Shown here: positions 1-6,031 of the stretch, piece after piece
How the letters are laid out: every line of letters starts with the position of its first letter
Position numbering within the stretch: position 1 is the first letter of the stretch
IMG/VR virus record: IMGVR_UViG_3300027708_000341
Coordinates: 1-20,661 of that record
Reading direction: 5' to 3' (one strand)
Length of the DNA stretch: 20,661 nucleotides
From: a virus
Program-made: the position numbers and the translations under genes
The notes under the pieces: generated by a model
What the model saw: only the letters and a program-made list of their open reading frames with translations
Told to the model about the DNA's origin: nothing
Database searches by the model: none

Positions 1-2
1 AT

Positions 3-914
3 ACGGCACAAGTGTTAGAGTTCCGTCAACCAAAACTGATTGATGATTCTGAACCTGCTGTACCACAGAAATGGCCTGATTATGTACCATTTGGTTTCTA
101 CAAAGATATGAAGAATATCATTGGCAGCAAATCATTCTATCCAATTTTTGTTACTGGTTTATCAGGCAACGGCAAGACCTTGATGGTCGAGCAAGTGTGT
201 GCTGAATTGAATAGGGAGTGTATTCGTGTTAATATTTCAGTTGAAACTGATGAGAGCGACCTACTTGGTGGTCCTACCTTGGTCAATGGCAATGTGGTCA
301 ATCGTGATGGTCCTGTTCTTATTGCAATGAAGCGTGGCGCAGTATTGTTGATTGACGAAGTAGACCGTGGTTCTAATAAGTTGATGTGTTTACAAGGTAT
401 CATGGAAGGCAAACCTCATTACAATAAGAAATCTGGTGAGATGGTATATCCAAAGAATGGCTTTACTATCATTGCAACGGCAAACACCAAAGGTCGTGGT
501 AGTGATGAAGGCAAATATCTATCACAAATTCTTGACGATGCTTTCTTAGAAAGATTCCCAATTACGGTAGAACAGGAATATCCTGATGCCAAAACTGAGA
601 AGAAAATTCTATCACCATTGCTTGATGATAAAGATTTTGTTGAGAACCTATGCCAATGGGCTGATGTGGTTCGTAAATCGTACCAAGAAGGTGCTACTGA
701 TGAGATTATCTCTACTCGCCGATTGGTACATATTGCCAAGGCATATGGTATCTTTAAGGATAGAATGAAAGCCATTACATTGTGTGTGAATCGTTTTGAC
801 GAAGAAACCAAAATGGCATTCTTAGACCTGTATTCTAAGGTCGATAGTTCGGTAGAATCACCTGCTAATACAGCATCATCATTAGCATCAAGTGGTGAAC
901 CAGTACCGTTCTAA
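3..914 (+). CDS. cobS: CobS/MoxR-like AAA+ ATPase (5' end probably cut by window)
   Basis: A hexameric AAA+ ATPase of the family annotated CobS (cobaltochelatase subunit) in marine T4-like phages. Counting from the GTG at 12, the Walker A motif GLSGNGKT lies at residues 49-56, the Walker B core LLIDE at 112-116, and a sensor-I Asn in ATANTKGRG near 158. The pattern GxLxxGPVxxAMKRGAVLLIDEVD is typical of the CobS/MoxR branch. The reading frame is open to the window edge, and the GTG at 12 has no Shine-Dalgarno sequence before it, so the true start is probably upstream. The phage role is unknown: chelatase partner, remodelling of a protein complex, or a host-takeover function are all possible. 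Family assignment is firm; the biochemical role is not. The protein ends in a Ser/Ala-rich tail. Confidence 0.85.
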   Translation, partial: TAQVLEFRQPKLIDDSEPAVPQKWPDYVPFGFYKDMKNIIGSKSFYPIFVTGLSGNGKTLMVEQVCAELNRECIRVNISVETDESDLLGGPTLVNGNVVNRDGPVLIAMKRGAVLLIDEVDRGSNKLMCLQGIMEGKPHYNKKSGEMVYPKNGFTIIATANTKGRGSDEGKYLSQILDDAFLERFPITVEQEYPDAKTEKKILSPLLDDKDFVENLCQWADVVRKSYQEGATDEIISTRRLVHIAKAYGIFKDRMKAITLCVNRFDEETKMAFLDLYSKVDSSVESPANTASSLASSGEPVPF

Positions 915-936
915 ATGGCAAACATTTGGGTATTGC

Positions 937-965
937 TTGCCATATGGTAGGCATACCTGTATAAT
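937..965 (+). promoter_or_regulatory. Sigma70-type promoter with upstream TGCTTGC element
   Basis: TTGCCA (937-942), a 17-base spacer, and TATAAT (960-965) precede the gene at 1011. TGCTTGC (934-940) overlaps the -35 box, and the -10 box sits in TGTATAATG. The same two words with nearly the same spacing occur before the gene at 2180. TGCTTGC resembles the T4 MotA box (TTGCTTTA), but the gap to the -10 box is longer than in T4 middle promoters, so MotA-like use is only inference. Confidence 0.6.
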
Positions 966-1010
966 GTTTAATGTGGTATTTTATTATGTTTAATTTGAAG
1001 GAGTATTACA

Positions 1011-1349
1011 ATGGCTTTAACAGTTCGCAAGGGTAAGATTAATCGTCATGAGAAAATCACCCAAGTATTATTAAGTGGCAAACCAGTATCACCTCAGGAA
1101 ATTGCTGATGTATTCAAAGGCACCAATCAAGAGGCAGTATTGTATCGCCTATCAACTAACATTTACAATATCCGTAAAGACGGTGGTATTGTGAAAGTTA
1201 TCAAACAAGGCCGTAAAGTTACCGGTTATCAATTGGTTAATAATGACCAGTTCGATGCCAATGGTCGTTTCAAAGGCAATCAACAGTTACAAACTAAGGC
1301 ATCACCAGTTAAACCTGTTGTAGTCCAACAACCAACAGTAACCGTTTAA
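1011..1349 (+). CDS. Small winged-helix DNA-binding protein
   Basis: A 112-residue basic protein. Residues about 10-75 read as a winged helix-turn-helix: a helix with RHEKITQVLLSGKP, a recognition-helix candidate around EIADVFKG to RLSTNIYNIRKDGG, then a beta wing with VKVIKQGRKVTGYQL. The C-terminal ~35 residues are low-complexity and rich in Lys, Gln, Val and Pro, probably disordered. AAGGAG (998-1003) lies 7 bases before the ATG, and a good promoter lies upstream. A regulator or nucleoid-type DNA-binding role is inferred from the fold only; the target is unknown. The gene stands apart from the dense cluster downstream, with the structured RNA region directly after its stop. Confidence 0.7.
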   Translation: MALTVRKGKINRHEKITQVLLSGKPVSPQEIADVFKGTNQEAVLYRLSTNIYNIRKDGGIVKVIKQGRKVTGYQLVNNDQFDANGRFKGNQQLQTKASPVKPVVVQQPTVTV

Positions 1350-1356
1350 TAGTTTT

Positions 1357-1463
1357 ATGCCATCGCAGCTCGCTGTGAAGCGCCGTAAGTCGGTGGCACC
1401 TTATTAAAGCACATCATACGAACCGAGTTATCGGTAGCAAAGGCGTAAGCTGATGGTGTGCTT
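1357..1463 (+). ncRNA. Two tandem stem-loop RNA modules, family unknown
   Basis: This is the only long non-coding gap at this end of the window. Module 1 (1359-1397) is closed by GCCATC (1359-1364) with GGTGGC (1392-1397) and holds a CAG-CTCG-CTG hairpin. Module 2 (1407-1463) is closed by an 11-bp stem, AAGCACATCAT (1407-1417) with ATGGTGTGCTT (1453-1463), one G-U pair included. It holds a 5-bp hairpin ACCGA/TCGGT (1422-1435) and a GGC-GTAA-GCT GNRA-loop element. Both modules share a 20-base stretch (1377-1396 and 1437-1456) with 13 identical positions, centred on CGTAAG. There is no terminal T-run and no tRNA T-arm or anticodon pattern. It may be a processed phage RNA or a leader element for the next operon. 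Confidence 0.45.
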
Positions 1464-1484
1464 CAATAAAGTGAAAGGTGAATT

Positions 1485-1598
1485 ATGTTATATTTTATTT
1501 TAGGTCTTATTATACTTTGTGGATATATTATTGTTGCTACAATTTATATAAAAGAACGATTTGACGAACAATCTTTGAAAGATAATGATGGCAGATAG
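1485..1598 (+). CDS. 37-residue single-pass membrane protein
   Basis: ATG at 1485 is preceded by AAAGGTG (1474-1480). The product is 37 residues: a hydrophobic segment, about residues 2-22 (YFILGLIILCGYIIVATIY), followed by a short charged tail KERFDEQSLKDNDGR. The stop overlaps the start of the next gene by 14 bases, as in translationally coupled phage genes. It probably sits in the inner membrane. The family is not recognised. It is the first open frame after the structured RNA region. Confidence 0.55.
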   Translation: MLYFILGLIILCGYIIVATIYIKERFDEQSLKDNDGR

Positions 1599-1884
1599 AA
1601 TGGATTTTGAACAACAAATAGTTAAATGTTGGTCAGTTGTCGAGGACTTAAAGGACCTTGATGAAGGACTATTTGAAGGTTGGTTGGGCTTTAATCAAGA
1701 TGAGGTGTCAAACCACATTCTCGCTATCGCCAATAGTTATGATTTAAAATTCCACAAATTGTGGGAAATGTTTGAATCTGTACATATGCAATTGGTTCGT
1801 GAAAATAAGATGTTGAATGAAGAATGTGTAGCGTTGCGTAAGCAATTAGAAGATGTATCTTATAAAGAAAAGAAAAAGAAATGA
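1585..1884 (+). CDS. Hypothetical protein with C-terminal coiled coil
   Basis: A 99-residue protein. Three in-frame ATGs (1585, 1588 and 1600) are possible starts, and no strong Shine-Dalgarno sequence decides between them. The N-terminal half is acidic (EDLKDLDEGLFEGWLGF). Residues from about 60 onward form a predicted coiled coil with heptad-like hydrophobics (MFESVHMQLVRENKMLNEE), ending in a run of lysines. The family is not recognised. It overlaps the next gene through ATGA, so the two are probably co-translated. Confidence 0.6.
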   Translation: MMADRMDFEQQIVKCWSVVEDLKDLDEGLFEGWLGFNQDEVSNHILAIANSYDLKFHKLWEMFESVHMQLVRENKMLNEECVALRKQLEDVSYKEKKKK

Positions 1885-2099
1885 AATATATTGCAAAACC
1901 ATCCTTGTTCAATAATAAAGGTATGAAATCATTTTCCGAGGCCAAGGATGCAGTCCTATACTTGAATGAGGTGCTGAATGATGATGCGGTGAGTACTCAT
2001 TTAGACTATGTGTTTATTGCACCTAAGGCGTCTCCTAAGCAGTTAAGGCACGCTGTGGAAGAGTATATGGGTATTGGTAAACTCTTAGTCGTTGCTTAG
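1881..2099 (+). CDS. Hypothetical protein, 72 residues
   Basis: The start ATG overlaps the preceding stop (ATGA at 1881-1884), which fixes the start. The protein is small and mixed alpha/beta, with no membrane segment, Cys cluster or recognisable motif. It contains KASPKQLRHAVEEYMGIGK near the C-terminus, which looks helical. The family is not recognised. The stop is followed by an 80-base gap that holds the promoter for the next gene. Confidence 0.55.
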   Translation: MKYIAKPSLFNNKGMKSFSEAKDAVLYLNEVLNDDAVSTHLDYVFIAPKASPKQLRHAVEEYMGIGKLLVVA

Positions 2100-2120
2100 G
2101 AACAACAGTCGTGCAAATAA

Positions 2121-2151
2121 TGCTTGCGTTATTCTATGGTACCTGTATAAT
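2121..2151 (+). promoter_or_regulatory. Promoter with TGCTTGC and TGTATAATG elements
   Basis: TTGCGT (2124-2129), a 16-base spacer and TATAAT (2146-2151) stand before the gene at 2180. The sequence shares TGCTTGC (2121-2127), TATGGTA and ACCTGTATAATG with the promoter at 937-965. Here the two GGTA/TACC halves are fused into GGTACC, while the first copy has five extra bases between them. Reuse of the same spacer words suggests a phage-specific promoter class. Confidence 0.6.
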
Positions 2152-2179
2152 GGTTCCATTAATTGATAAGGAGTAGTTT

Positions 2180-2626
2180 ATGGGTACCAGAAGTTTAACA
2201 TTTGTATATGAAAAATATGGCCAAGTGCAAAAACCAGTGTGTAATATGTATCGCCAATTCGATGGCTATCCTACGGGACATGGTGCCGAGTTAGCCGAGT
2301 TTTTAAGTGGTGGTCGTTTAGTGGATGGATTGATTCACACCGAAACGGCAGAAGAAATGGTTTATAATGGCATGGGTTGTTTGGCCGCTAGTATGGTTGC
2401 CCACTTTAAAGAAACACCGGGTGGTTTCTATATTTACCCTACTGATACTACCGATTGTGGTCAAGATTATGAATATCATGTTTATAATAAAGATGGATTA
2501 TATGTTGAAGTATATAATTGTGGTTGTAATTTCTTTGGTGTAAGTGGTAGTGATAAACACGAAATGGTATTTGGTGGTTATTTAAAAGATTTCACAGAAT
2601 TTTGTAAAGAAAAGGAAACAGCATGA
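2180..2626 (+). CDS. Conserved phage protein of the MGTRSLT/YRQFDGYP family
   Basis: A 148-residue soluble protein of a family often seen in phage genomes with no assigned function. Hallmarks are the N-terminus MGTRSLTFVY, the motif MYRQFDGYPTGHGAELAEFL (residues about 23-42), and a Tyr/Cys-rich C-terminal half (DYEYHVYNKDGLYVEVYNCGCNFFG). AAGGAG (2168-2173) lies 6 bases before the ATG. It is the first gene after its own promoter and heads a run of coupled small genes. No enzyme motif is visible. Recognition as a conserved phage family is confident; function is unknown. Confidence 0.75.
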   Translation: MGTRSLTFVYEKYGQVQKPVCNMYRQFDGYPTGHGAELAEFLSGGRLVDGLIHTETAEEMVYNGMGCLAASMVAHFKETPGGFYIYPTDTTDCGQDYEYHVYNKDGLYVEVYNCGCNFFGVSGSDKHEMVFGGYLKDFTEFCKEKETA

Positions 2627-2751
2627 GTAGAGATGATTTGATTGGTAAATTAAAACGATATTTCTCCGTGGCCAAACTTGAACAAAAAGACCACGAAGAA
2701 TTGATGAATTTATATATTGAATATGTTGTGTTAGAGGAAGATTACATATGA
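2623..2751 (+). CDS. Hypothetical 42-residue protein
   Basis: The start overlaps the stop of the preceding gene (ATGA at 2623-2626), and AAAGGAAA at 2611-2618 provides a ribosome binding site. The product is 42 residues, charged and probably all-helical (LIGKLKRYFSVAKLEQKDHE then ELMNLYIEYVVLEED). No family is recognised. The next gene again begins inside its stop codon, so it fits the coupled operon. Confidence 0.55.
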   Translation: MSRDDLIGKLKRYFSVAKLEQKDHEELMNLYIEYVVLEEDYI

Positions 2752-2882
2752 TTAATTTGATTATTGGTTTCGTATTAGGTTTCTTTGTTGCAACCGTAGG
2801 TTTTACTGGCGTTGCACAAGCATTAGATAATGGCATTGAAACTGTTAAAAATGTTTCAGTTAAAGTTGATACAGGTAAATAA
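2748..2882 (+). CDS. 44-residue membrane or exported peptide
   Basis: ATG at 2748 overlaps the previous stop (ATGA). The 44 residues comprise a Gly/Phe-rich hydrophobic segment (LIIGFVLGFFVATVGFTGVA, about residues 4-23) and a short polar tail (ALDNGIETVKNVSVKVDTGK). The segment could be a membrane anchor or, given the ending VAQA, a cleavable signal. The family is not recognised. The stop overlaps the next start as TAATG. Confidence 0.55.
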   Translation: MINLIIGFVLGFFVATVGFTGVAQALDNGIETVKNVSVKVDTGK

Positions 2883-3085
2883 TGAAAACATATACTGTTA
2901 ATGTAAATGGTAATCCAGTCCGCAGTTTTGCGGTTGAATCTGAAGCGAGAGAGTTTATGCTTGCGTTTAGTTACGACCAACAATTACAGCAACAAAAGCT
3001 GGACTATATTGATGCAGCGGTAGATAAATCGGATTTAAGTGATGCAGTAGCAGTAATTGATTATATTATGAAAAAGGTGAATTAA
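2882..3085 (+). CDS. Hypothetical protein, 67 residues
   Basis: Its start is fixed by the TAATG overlap with the preceding gene. The protein opens with a beta-like MKTYTVNVNGNPVRSFAVES, followed by helical EAREFMLAFSYDQQLQQQKLDYIDAA and an acidic-to-basic C-terminus. There is no Cys and no membrane segment. The family is not recognised. It lies between a membrane peptide and a lipoprotein gene. Confidence 0.55.
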   Translation: MKTYTVNVNGNPVRSFAVESEAREFMLAFSYDQQLQQQKLDYIDAAVDKSDLSDAVAVIDYIMKKVN

Positions 3086-3086
3086 A

Positions 3087-3326
3087 ATGAAGTATAAATT
3101 TTTAGTATTTGTTCCTCTATTGGCAATTGTTGGCTGTTCTTCTACGCCTGTATACAAACTAAAAGGATATGATGGACCTGAAGCAATGGCTCGTAATGAG
3201 GTTGTGCAGGCATCCAAAGAATGTGTCCGTGCTAAGTTAAAACCGAATGTCGAATACACCTCACAGAAGATAAACTCTGGAGGTCGAGTATTGGTGCCCG
3301 TTAATGTTCATTGTGAGCCATATTAA
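3087..3326 (+). CDS. Small predicted outer-membrane lipoprotein
   Basis: A 79-residue protein with a lipoprotein signal: positive MKYK, hydrophobic FLVFVPLLA and lipobox IVGC, with the lipidated Cys at residue 17. The mature part has two further Cys, in KECVRAKL and VNVHCEPY, which could form a disulfide in the periplasm. Export and lipidation are inferred from the signal. A role in the cell envelope (superinfection exclusion, or an o-spanin-like part in lysis) is possible. It is short like phage o-spanins but lacks their usual Pro-rich body, so I assign no function. The start is 1 base after the previous stop. Confidence 0.65.
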   Translation: MKYKFLVFVPLLAIVGCSSTPVYKLKGYDGPEAMARNEVVQASKECVRAKLKPNVEYTSQKINSGGRVLVPVNVHCEPY

Positions 3327-3328
3327 TT

Positions 3329-3643
3329 ATGTTACTATTTGATACACTCTCCGCTTTTGGTATAACATCAACAATTTTACAGGTGATTATTATCGCTTGT
3401 GTTGCTATTGTTTTGATTGGAATTTATTGGCGTATTGTTGCCATTGGTGCAGGTATTTTGGTGTGTGCGGTTGTATTTGCAATGCCAAATAATAAAACTC
3501 CTGTATCATTGGATGAACCAACGAAAGTAATTGAAAAGGTCAAACCTGAAGATAAGGCACCTGAAGAATTCTTAACAGATTGCCAATTGTATAATGAAAC
3601 AACCAGAACTCAATGTGAGTTAATATGGAAAGAACGGTCATGA
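3329..3643 (+). CDS. Membrane protein with two hydrophobic helices
   Basis: A 104-residue protein. Residues about 15-50 are almost wholly hydrophobic with one Arg in the middle (TSTILQVIIIACVAIVLI, then YWRIVAIGAGILVCAVVFAM), suggesting a two-helix hairpin. The C-terminal ~50 residues are soluble, Lys/Glu-rich and hold two Cys (LTDCQLY, TQCELIW). It follows the lipoprotein gene with 2 bases between them, and the two may act together in the envelope. An i-spanin-like role is conceivable but not supported by a clear coiled coil. The family is not recognised. Confidence 0.6.
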   Translation: MLLFDTLSAFGITSTILQVIIIACVAIVLIGIYWRIVAIGAGILVCAVVFAMPNNKTPVSLDEPTKVIEKVKPEDKAPEEFLTDCQLYNETTRTQCELIWKERS

Positions 3644-3873
3644 GTGTAGATGATAAACATTTAGAAAATATTATCCTTGAATTGGATGATTATCTACTAA
3701 AGTTTGCAAATAAACATAAATTATCGGCTTTGTTACTTTCTTCTATTATGTTGGCTAGATTGACATGGATGAATAAGTTGGCAGGTGATCCAGAGGATTT
3801 TTCAAAGCTTTTAACAACTATTATAGATAGTATTGAACAAGAACAAATTGAAACGACTGGAAATTTGCATTAA
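3640..3873 (+). CDS. Hypothetical protein, 77 residues, helical
   Basis: The open frame runs from ATG 3625, but ATG 3640 overlaps the previous stop as ATGA (3640-3643) and has GGAAAGA just upstream, so I choose 3640. The product looks all-helical, with DDKHLENIILELDDYLLKFA and an amphipathic middle (ALLLSSIMLARLTWM), and an acidic C-terminus with EQEQIETTG. It has no known motif. Its stop overlaps the next start (TAATG). Confidence 0.6.
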   Translation: MSVDDKHLENIILELDDYLLKFANKHKLSALLLSSIMLARLTWMNKLAGDPEDFSKLLTTIIDSIEQEQIETTGNLH

Positions 3874-4523
3874 TGAAAATATACATGAATGGTTATCCAA
3901 ATCATTGGCTTTCTCCTTACACCGTCATTGATTATGTGTTCTTTTGGACAGATTGGTCTAAGTGTTCACGCAGCAAATGTTTTGTAGAAAATAAAGATTG
4001 GGTTAAACATCCTGCATGGGTTGAAAAGATTGTACCAGTATTAAATCCATTTTGTGAAGTATTACAATCTATTCGTAAATTATTCAGTCCAACCATCCGT
4101 TATGTAAAGATTGACAGTTACGATACATGGTCAATGGATCATACCTTGGCTTATATTATTCATCCAATGTTAGTTCAATTAAACGAAACTAAACACGGTG
4201 CTCCGTTTACTGATGATGAAGATGTACCAGAATACTTGCGTAGTCACATGGCACAACCAAAAGAAAATGAATGGGACATCGATAGTTTACATTCCATGCG
4301 TTGGGATTGGATTCTCAATGAAATGATTTGGTCATTTGAACAAAAACTCAAAGATGATGATGAATCACAATTCTTTGACCATTCAGAAAGTCGTGACATT
4401 AAAGATTTTAATGAGAGTATAAAGAAACTTAAAGTTGACCGTGAAGGTTTAGAAGCACACCAAAAACGAAAGGCTAATGGCTTTAGATTATTTGGTAAAT
4501 ATTATCAAAACTTGTGGGATTAA
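3873..4523 (+). CDS. Conserved phage protein, function unknown (216 residues)
   Basis: A Trp- and Tyr-rich soluble protein. The segment WSMDHTLAYIIHPMLVQLNE (about residues 87-106), followed by DDEDVPEYLR, is a signature I recognise from conserved proteins of T4-like phages without assigned function. A second block, SLHSMRWDWILNEMIWSFEQ (about 140-159), lies in the middle, and the C-terminus is Lys-rich. No catalytic motif can be named. The start is fixed by the TAATG overlap at 3871-3875. It is the largest protein of this small-gene cluster. Confidence 0.7.
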   Translation: MKIYMNGYPNHWLSPYTVIDYVFFWTDWSKCSRSKCFVENKDWVKHPAWVEKIVPVLNPFCEVLQSIRKLFSPTIRYVKIDSYDTWSMDHTLAYIIHPMLVQLNETKHGAPFTDDEDVPEYLRSHMAQPKENEWDIDSLHSMRWDWILNEMIWSFEQKLKDDDESQFFDHSESRDIKDFNESIKKLKVDREGLEAHQKRKANGFRLFGKYYQNLWD

Positions 4524-4525
4524 TC

Positions 4526-4777
4526 ATGCTATCATACTATTATTATTGGCAAGCATCAAGGCGTTTGGAAGAATCAAAAAAAACGGTAATGGCTATGGAG
4601 CCAGATGTACCACCAATGGTACAAGCACAATATGATATGATTGAACGGGAAATGGAATATTACCGTGACGAATCAGAGAAGTTTACCAAAATAATGTTGT
4701 GTTTTGTTATCATTGCGTGTATAATGTTAGTTATGTATAGTAAAGGATATGCTCATGTTCAAAAATTTATTGAATAA
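4526..4777 (+). CDS. C-terminally anchored small membrane protein
   Basis: A GTG at 4514 opens the frame inside the previous gene, but ATG 4526 just after the previous stop is the likelier start (83 residues). An N-terminal helical, charged region (WQASRRLEESKKT, then MIEREMEYYRDESEKF) is followed by one transmembrane helix at about residues 55-72 (KIMLCFVIIACIMLVM). The family is not recognised. A promoter-like sequence lies inside its 3' end, and the next gene starts within it. Confidence 0.55.
   Translation: MLSYYYYWQASRRLEESKKTVMAMEPDVPPMVQAQYDMIEREMEYYRDESEKFTKIMLCFVIIACIMLVMYSKGYAHVQKFIE
4697..4725 (+). promoter_or_regulatory. Possible internal promoter (weak evidence)
   Basis: TTGTGT (4697-4702), a 17-base spacer and TATAAT (4720-4725) lie inside the coding sequence of the membrane-protein gene at 4526, 30 bases before the next start. 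The -10 box is again in the context TGTATAATG, shared with the promoters near 960 and 2146, but the TGCTTGC element is absent. The match could be chance in AT-rich coding DNA. Confidence 0.3.
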
Positions 4778-5003
4778 AATCAAAGCAATTAATGTTGCTG
4801 GATATTTTATAGGTATTATAATTGGTTCTTTTATAATTGCTGGTGTTGCTTTCTTTGTGGAGAATCCACCATTATCAGAATATAAAGATGGTATTCAAAA
4901 CCGTTTGGTTTGGAATATTAAAGGTGAATGTTATTTTGTAAGGCCTGCGAACAATACGGTGTATTTGGTTCGTGTAATTGATTGTGATAAAGGAAACAAG
5001 TGA
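4755..5003 (+). CDS. Single-pass membrane protein, 82 residues
   Basis: ATG 4749 is possible, but AAAGGA (4742-4747) sits at proper distance only from ATG 4755, which I choose. The protein has a short basic N-terminus (MFKNLLNKIK), a transmembrane helix at about residues 14-35 (VAGYFIGIIIGSFIIAGVAF) and a periplasmic-type tail with two Cys (GECYFVRPANNTVYLVRVIDC). The tail pattern C-x-N-TVYLVRVIDC looks like a small beta domain with a disulfide. No family is recognised. It overlaps the gene at 4526 by 23 bases. Confidence 0.6.
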   Translation: MFKNLLNKIKAINVAGYFIGIIIGSFIIAGVAFFVENPPLSEYKDGIQNRLVWNIKGECYFVRPANNTVYLVRVIDCDKGNK

Positions 5004-5176
5004 AAGTAAAAACCAATAAAGATTTTAATCTAAGTAAATCATCTAAACGCATACTCGCTACTCTTTCTACAGACCAACGTGGTTCTTGGAAAAAAATGAT
5101 GATCGATGCAGAAATGGCAGAGAAACGTGCCAAGTTGGCCAAATTAACAATGAAGTCTGATAAAGGAGAAGCATAA
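5000..5176 (+). CDS. Small basic protein, GTG start (58 residues)
   Basis: This gene starts with GTG overlapping the previous stop (GTGA at 5000-5003), with AAGGA 5 bases upstream. It ends in TAA overlapping the next ATG (TAATG at 5174-5178). The product is 58 residues and strongly basic (MKVKTNKDFNLSKSSKRILA), with an Ala/Lys-rich helix at the C-terminus (AEMAEKRAKLAKLTM). Exact coupling on both sides makes it a real gene despite its size. The function is unknown; the charge would suit nucleic-acid or RNA-polymerase contact, but that is a guess. Confidence 0.65.
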   Translation: MKVKTNKDFNLSKSSKRILATLSTDQRGSWKKMMIDAEMAEKRAKLAKLTMKSDKGEA

Positions 5177-5436
5177 TGTCGTTATTTGTTGAGGTAGAAT
5201 CTACCGAAAAAAAATGCAAAGTAATCATTAATCTGGATAATGTATCCGAAATTGCACCACTAATTGATGGTGGTTGTATTCTATATTTTAATGATAAAGG
5301 TCCATACAAAGTAACTGATTCATATGAACAGTTCAAACAGTTTGCTATGGAAACTGTATCAGCTGATGATATCGCTAAGAAGGTAAAGTCTTTAAAGAAA
5401 TCTGCAGGTATTGAATTGGATATTCCTAAATTATGA
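5176..5436 (+). CDS. Hypothetical protein, 86 residues
   Basis: The start is fixed by TAATG. The N-terminal ~55 residues look all-beta (FVEVESTEKKCKVIINLDNV, then a turn, then CILYFNDKGPYKVTDSYEQF). The order of strands, with IxLDNVSEIxP and YKVTDSYEQF, recalls small FlbD-like domains; this is a weak resemblance only. The C-terminus is Lys-rich. It is coupled to the next gene through ATGA. The family is not assigned. Confidence 0.6.
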   Translation: MSLFVEVESTEKKCKVIINLDNVSEIAPLIDGGCILYFNDKGPYKVTDSYEQFKQFAMETVSADDIAKKVKSLKKSAGIELDIPKL

Positions 5437-5747
5437 GCAAATTTACATTTATCTGTGAAGATGATGCAATGCCTTTTTCTGAAGGTATTGCAATTAAAAA
5501 AACATTTGAATTTGAATCACATCGTTTAGATGCCATTCTGTCAGAGTTCCAAGATTTCCTAAAAGGTTGTGGGTTCTCAATCAATGGTCAACTGCAAATT
5601 GTTAAGCCTAAAGATAATTTATTGGATAATTTTAATACAATGTTGGGTGGTATTCATGCAGACCAAACAGTAACAGTAGGTGGCAGCACAGATACCATTA
5701 AATTAGGTGAAACAACATTTTTATTCAATAAAAATTCAAAACTTTAA
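5433..5747 (+). CDS. Hypothetical protein, 104 residues
   Basis: The ATG overlaps the previous stop (ATGA at 5433-5436). It begins with a beta strand and acidic turn (FTFICEDDAMPFSEGIAIKK), then a helix (LDAILSEFQDFLKGCGFSI), then a Gly/Thr-rich C-terminal half (TVTVGGSTDTIKLGETTF). The overall look is that of conserved small T4-like phage proteins with no known role. No catalytic motif is visible. Confidence 0.6.
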   Translation: MSKFTFICEDDAMPFSEGIAIKKTFEFESHRLDAILSEFQDFLKGCGFSINGQLQIVKPKDNLLDNFNTMLGGIHADQTVTVGGSTDTIKLGETTFLFNKNSKL

Positions 5748-6031
5748 TGAATGATTTATTTTATAATATCTTTAATTGGATAAGTGATGATTGGAAATCA
5801 AATAAACTCCGCTTTATCGTGGAGTTATTGGCATGGGCAATTAGCATTGGATGTTCTCTCACAATGGCTTTCACGGTGCCTAACCCACCGTTACTCATCT
5901 TATATCCAATCTGGATTGCTGGTTGTGCTATGTATTTGTGGGCTGCTCATACTCGTAAATCTTTTGGGATGGTTGCTAATTACTTGTTACTTGTTACTAT
6001 TGATACAATCGGCTTAATAAGGATGTTATGA
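5747..6031 (+). CDS. Membrane protein with three predicted helices
   Basis: A 94-residue protein whose start overlaps the previous stop (TAATG). Three hydrophobic spans are visible at about residues 25-43 (VELLAWAISIGCSLTMAF), 48-67 (PLLILYPIWIAGCAMYLWAA) and 73-93. The loop TVPNPP between helices 1 and 2 is the only feature that stands out. It is probably an inner-membrane protein; a holin role cannot be excluded, but nothing specific supports it. The next gene starts inside its stop (ATGA). Confidence 0.6.
   Translation: MNDLFYNIFNWISDDWKSNKLRFIVELLAWAISIGCSLTMAFTVPNPPLLILYPIWIAGCAMYLWAAHTRKSFGMVANYLLLVTIDTIGLIRML

Noticed and set aside
137-811. Long - strand open frames opposite the CobS-like gene
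   Set aside because: They are shadows of a well-recognised + strand gene, with low-complexity, Ser-rich translations and no ribosome binding sites.
1357-1463. The structured gap read as one or two tRNA genes
   Set aside because: There is no GTTCRANNC T-arm, no plausible anticodon arm, and the closing stems do not fit a 7-bp acceptor with standard spacing.
3087-3643. Lipoprotein and membrane protein pair as a two-component spanin
   Set aside because: The order and sizes are suggestive, but the membrane protein has two hydrophobic helices and no clear periplasmic coiled coil, and the lipoprotein lacks a Pro-rich linker. Left as an unassigned envelope pair.
5784-6017. A 77-codon + strand frame inside the three-helix membrane protein gene
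   Set aside because: It is fully nested in another frame of a coupled gene, has no ribosome binding site, and its hydrophobicity mirrors the overlapping gene.
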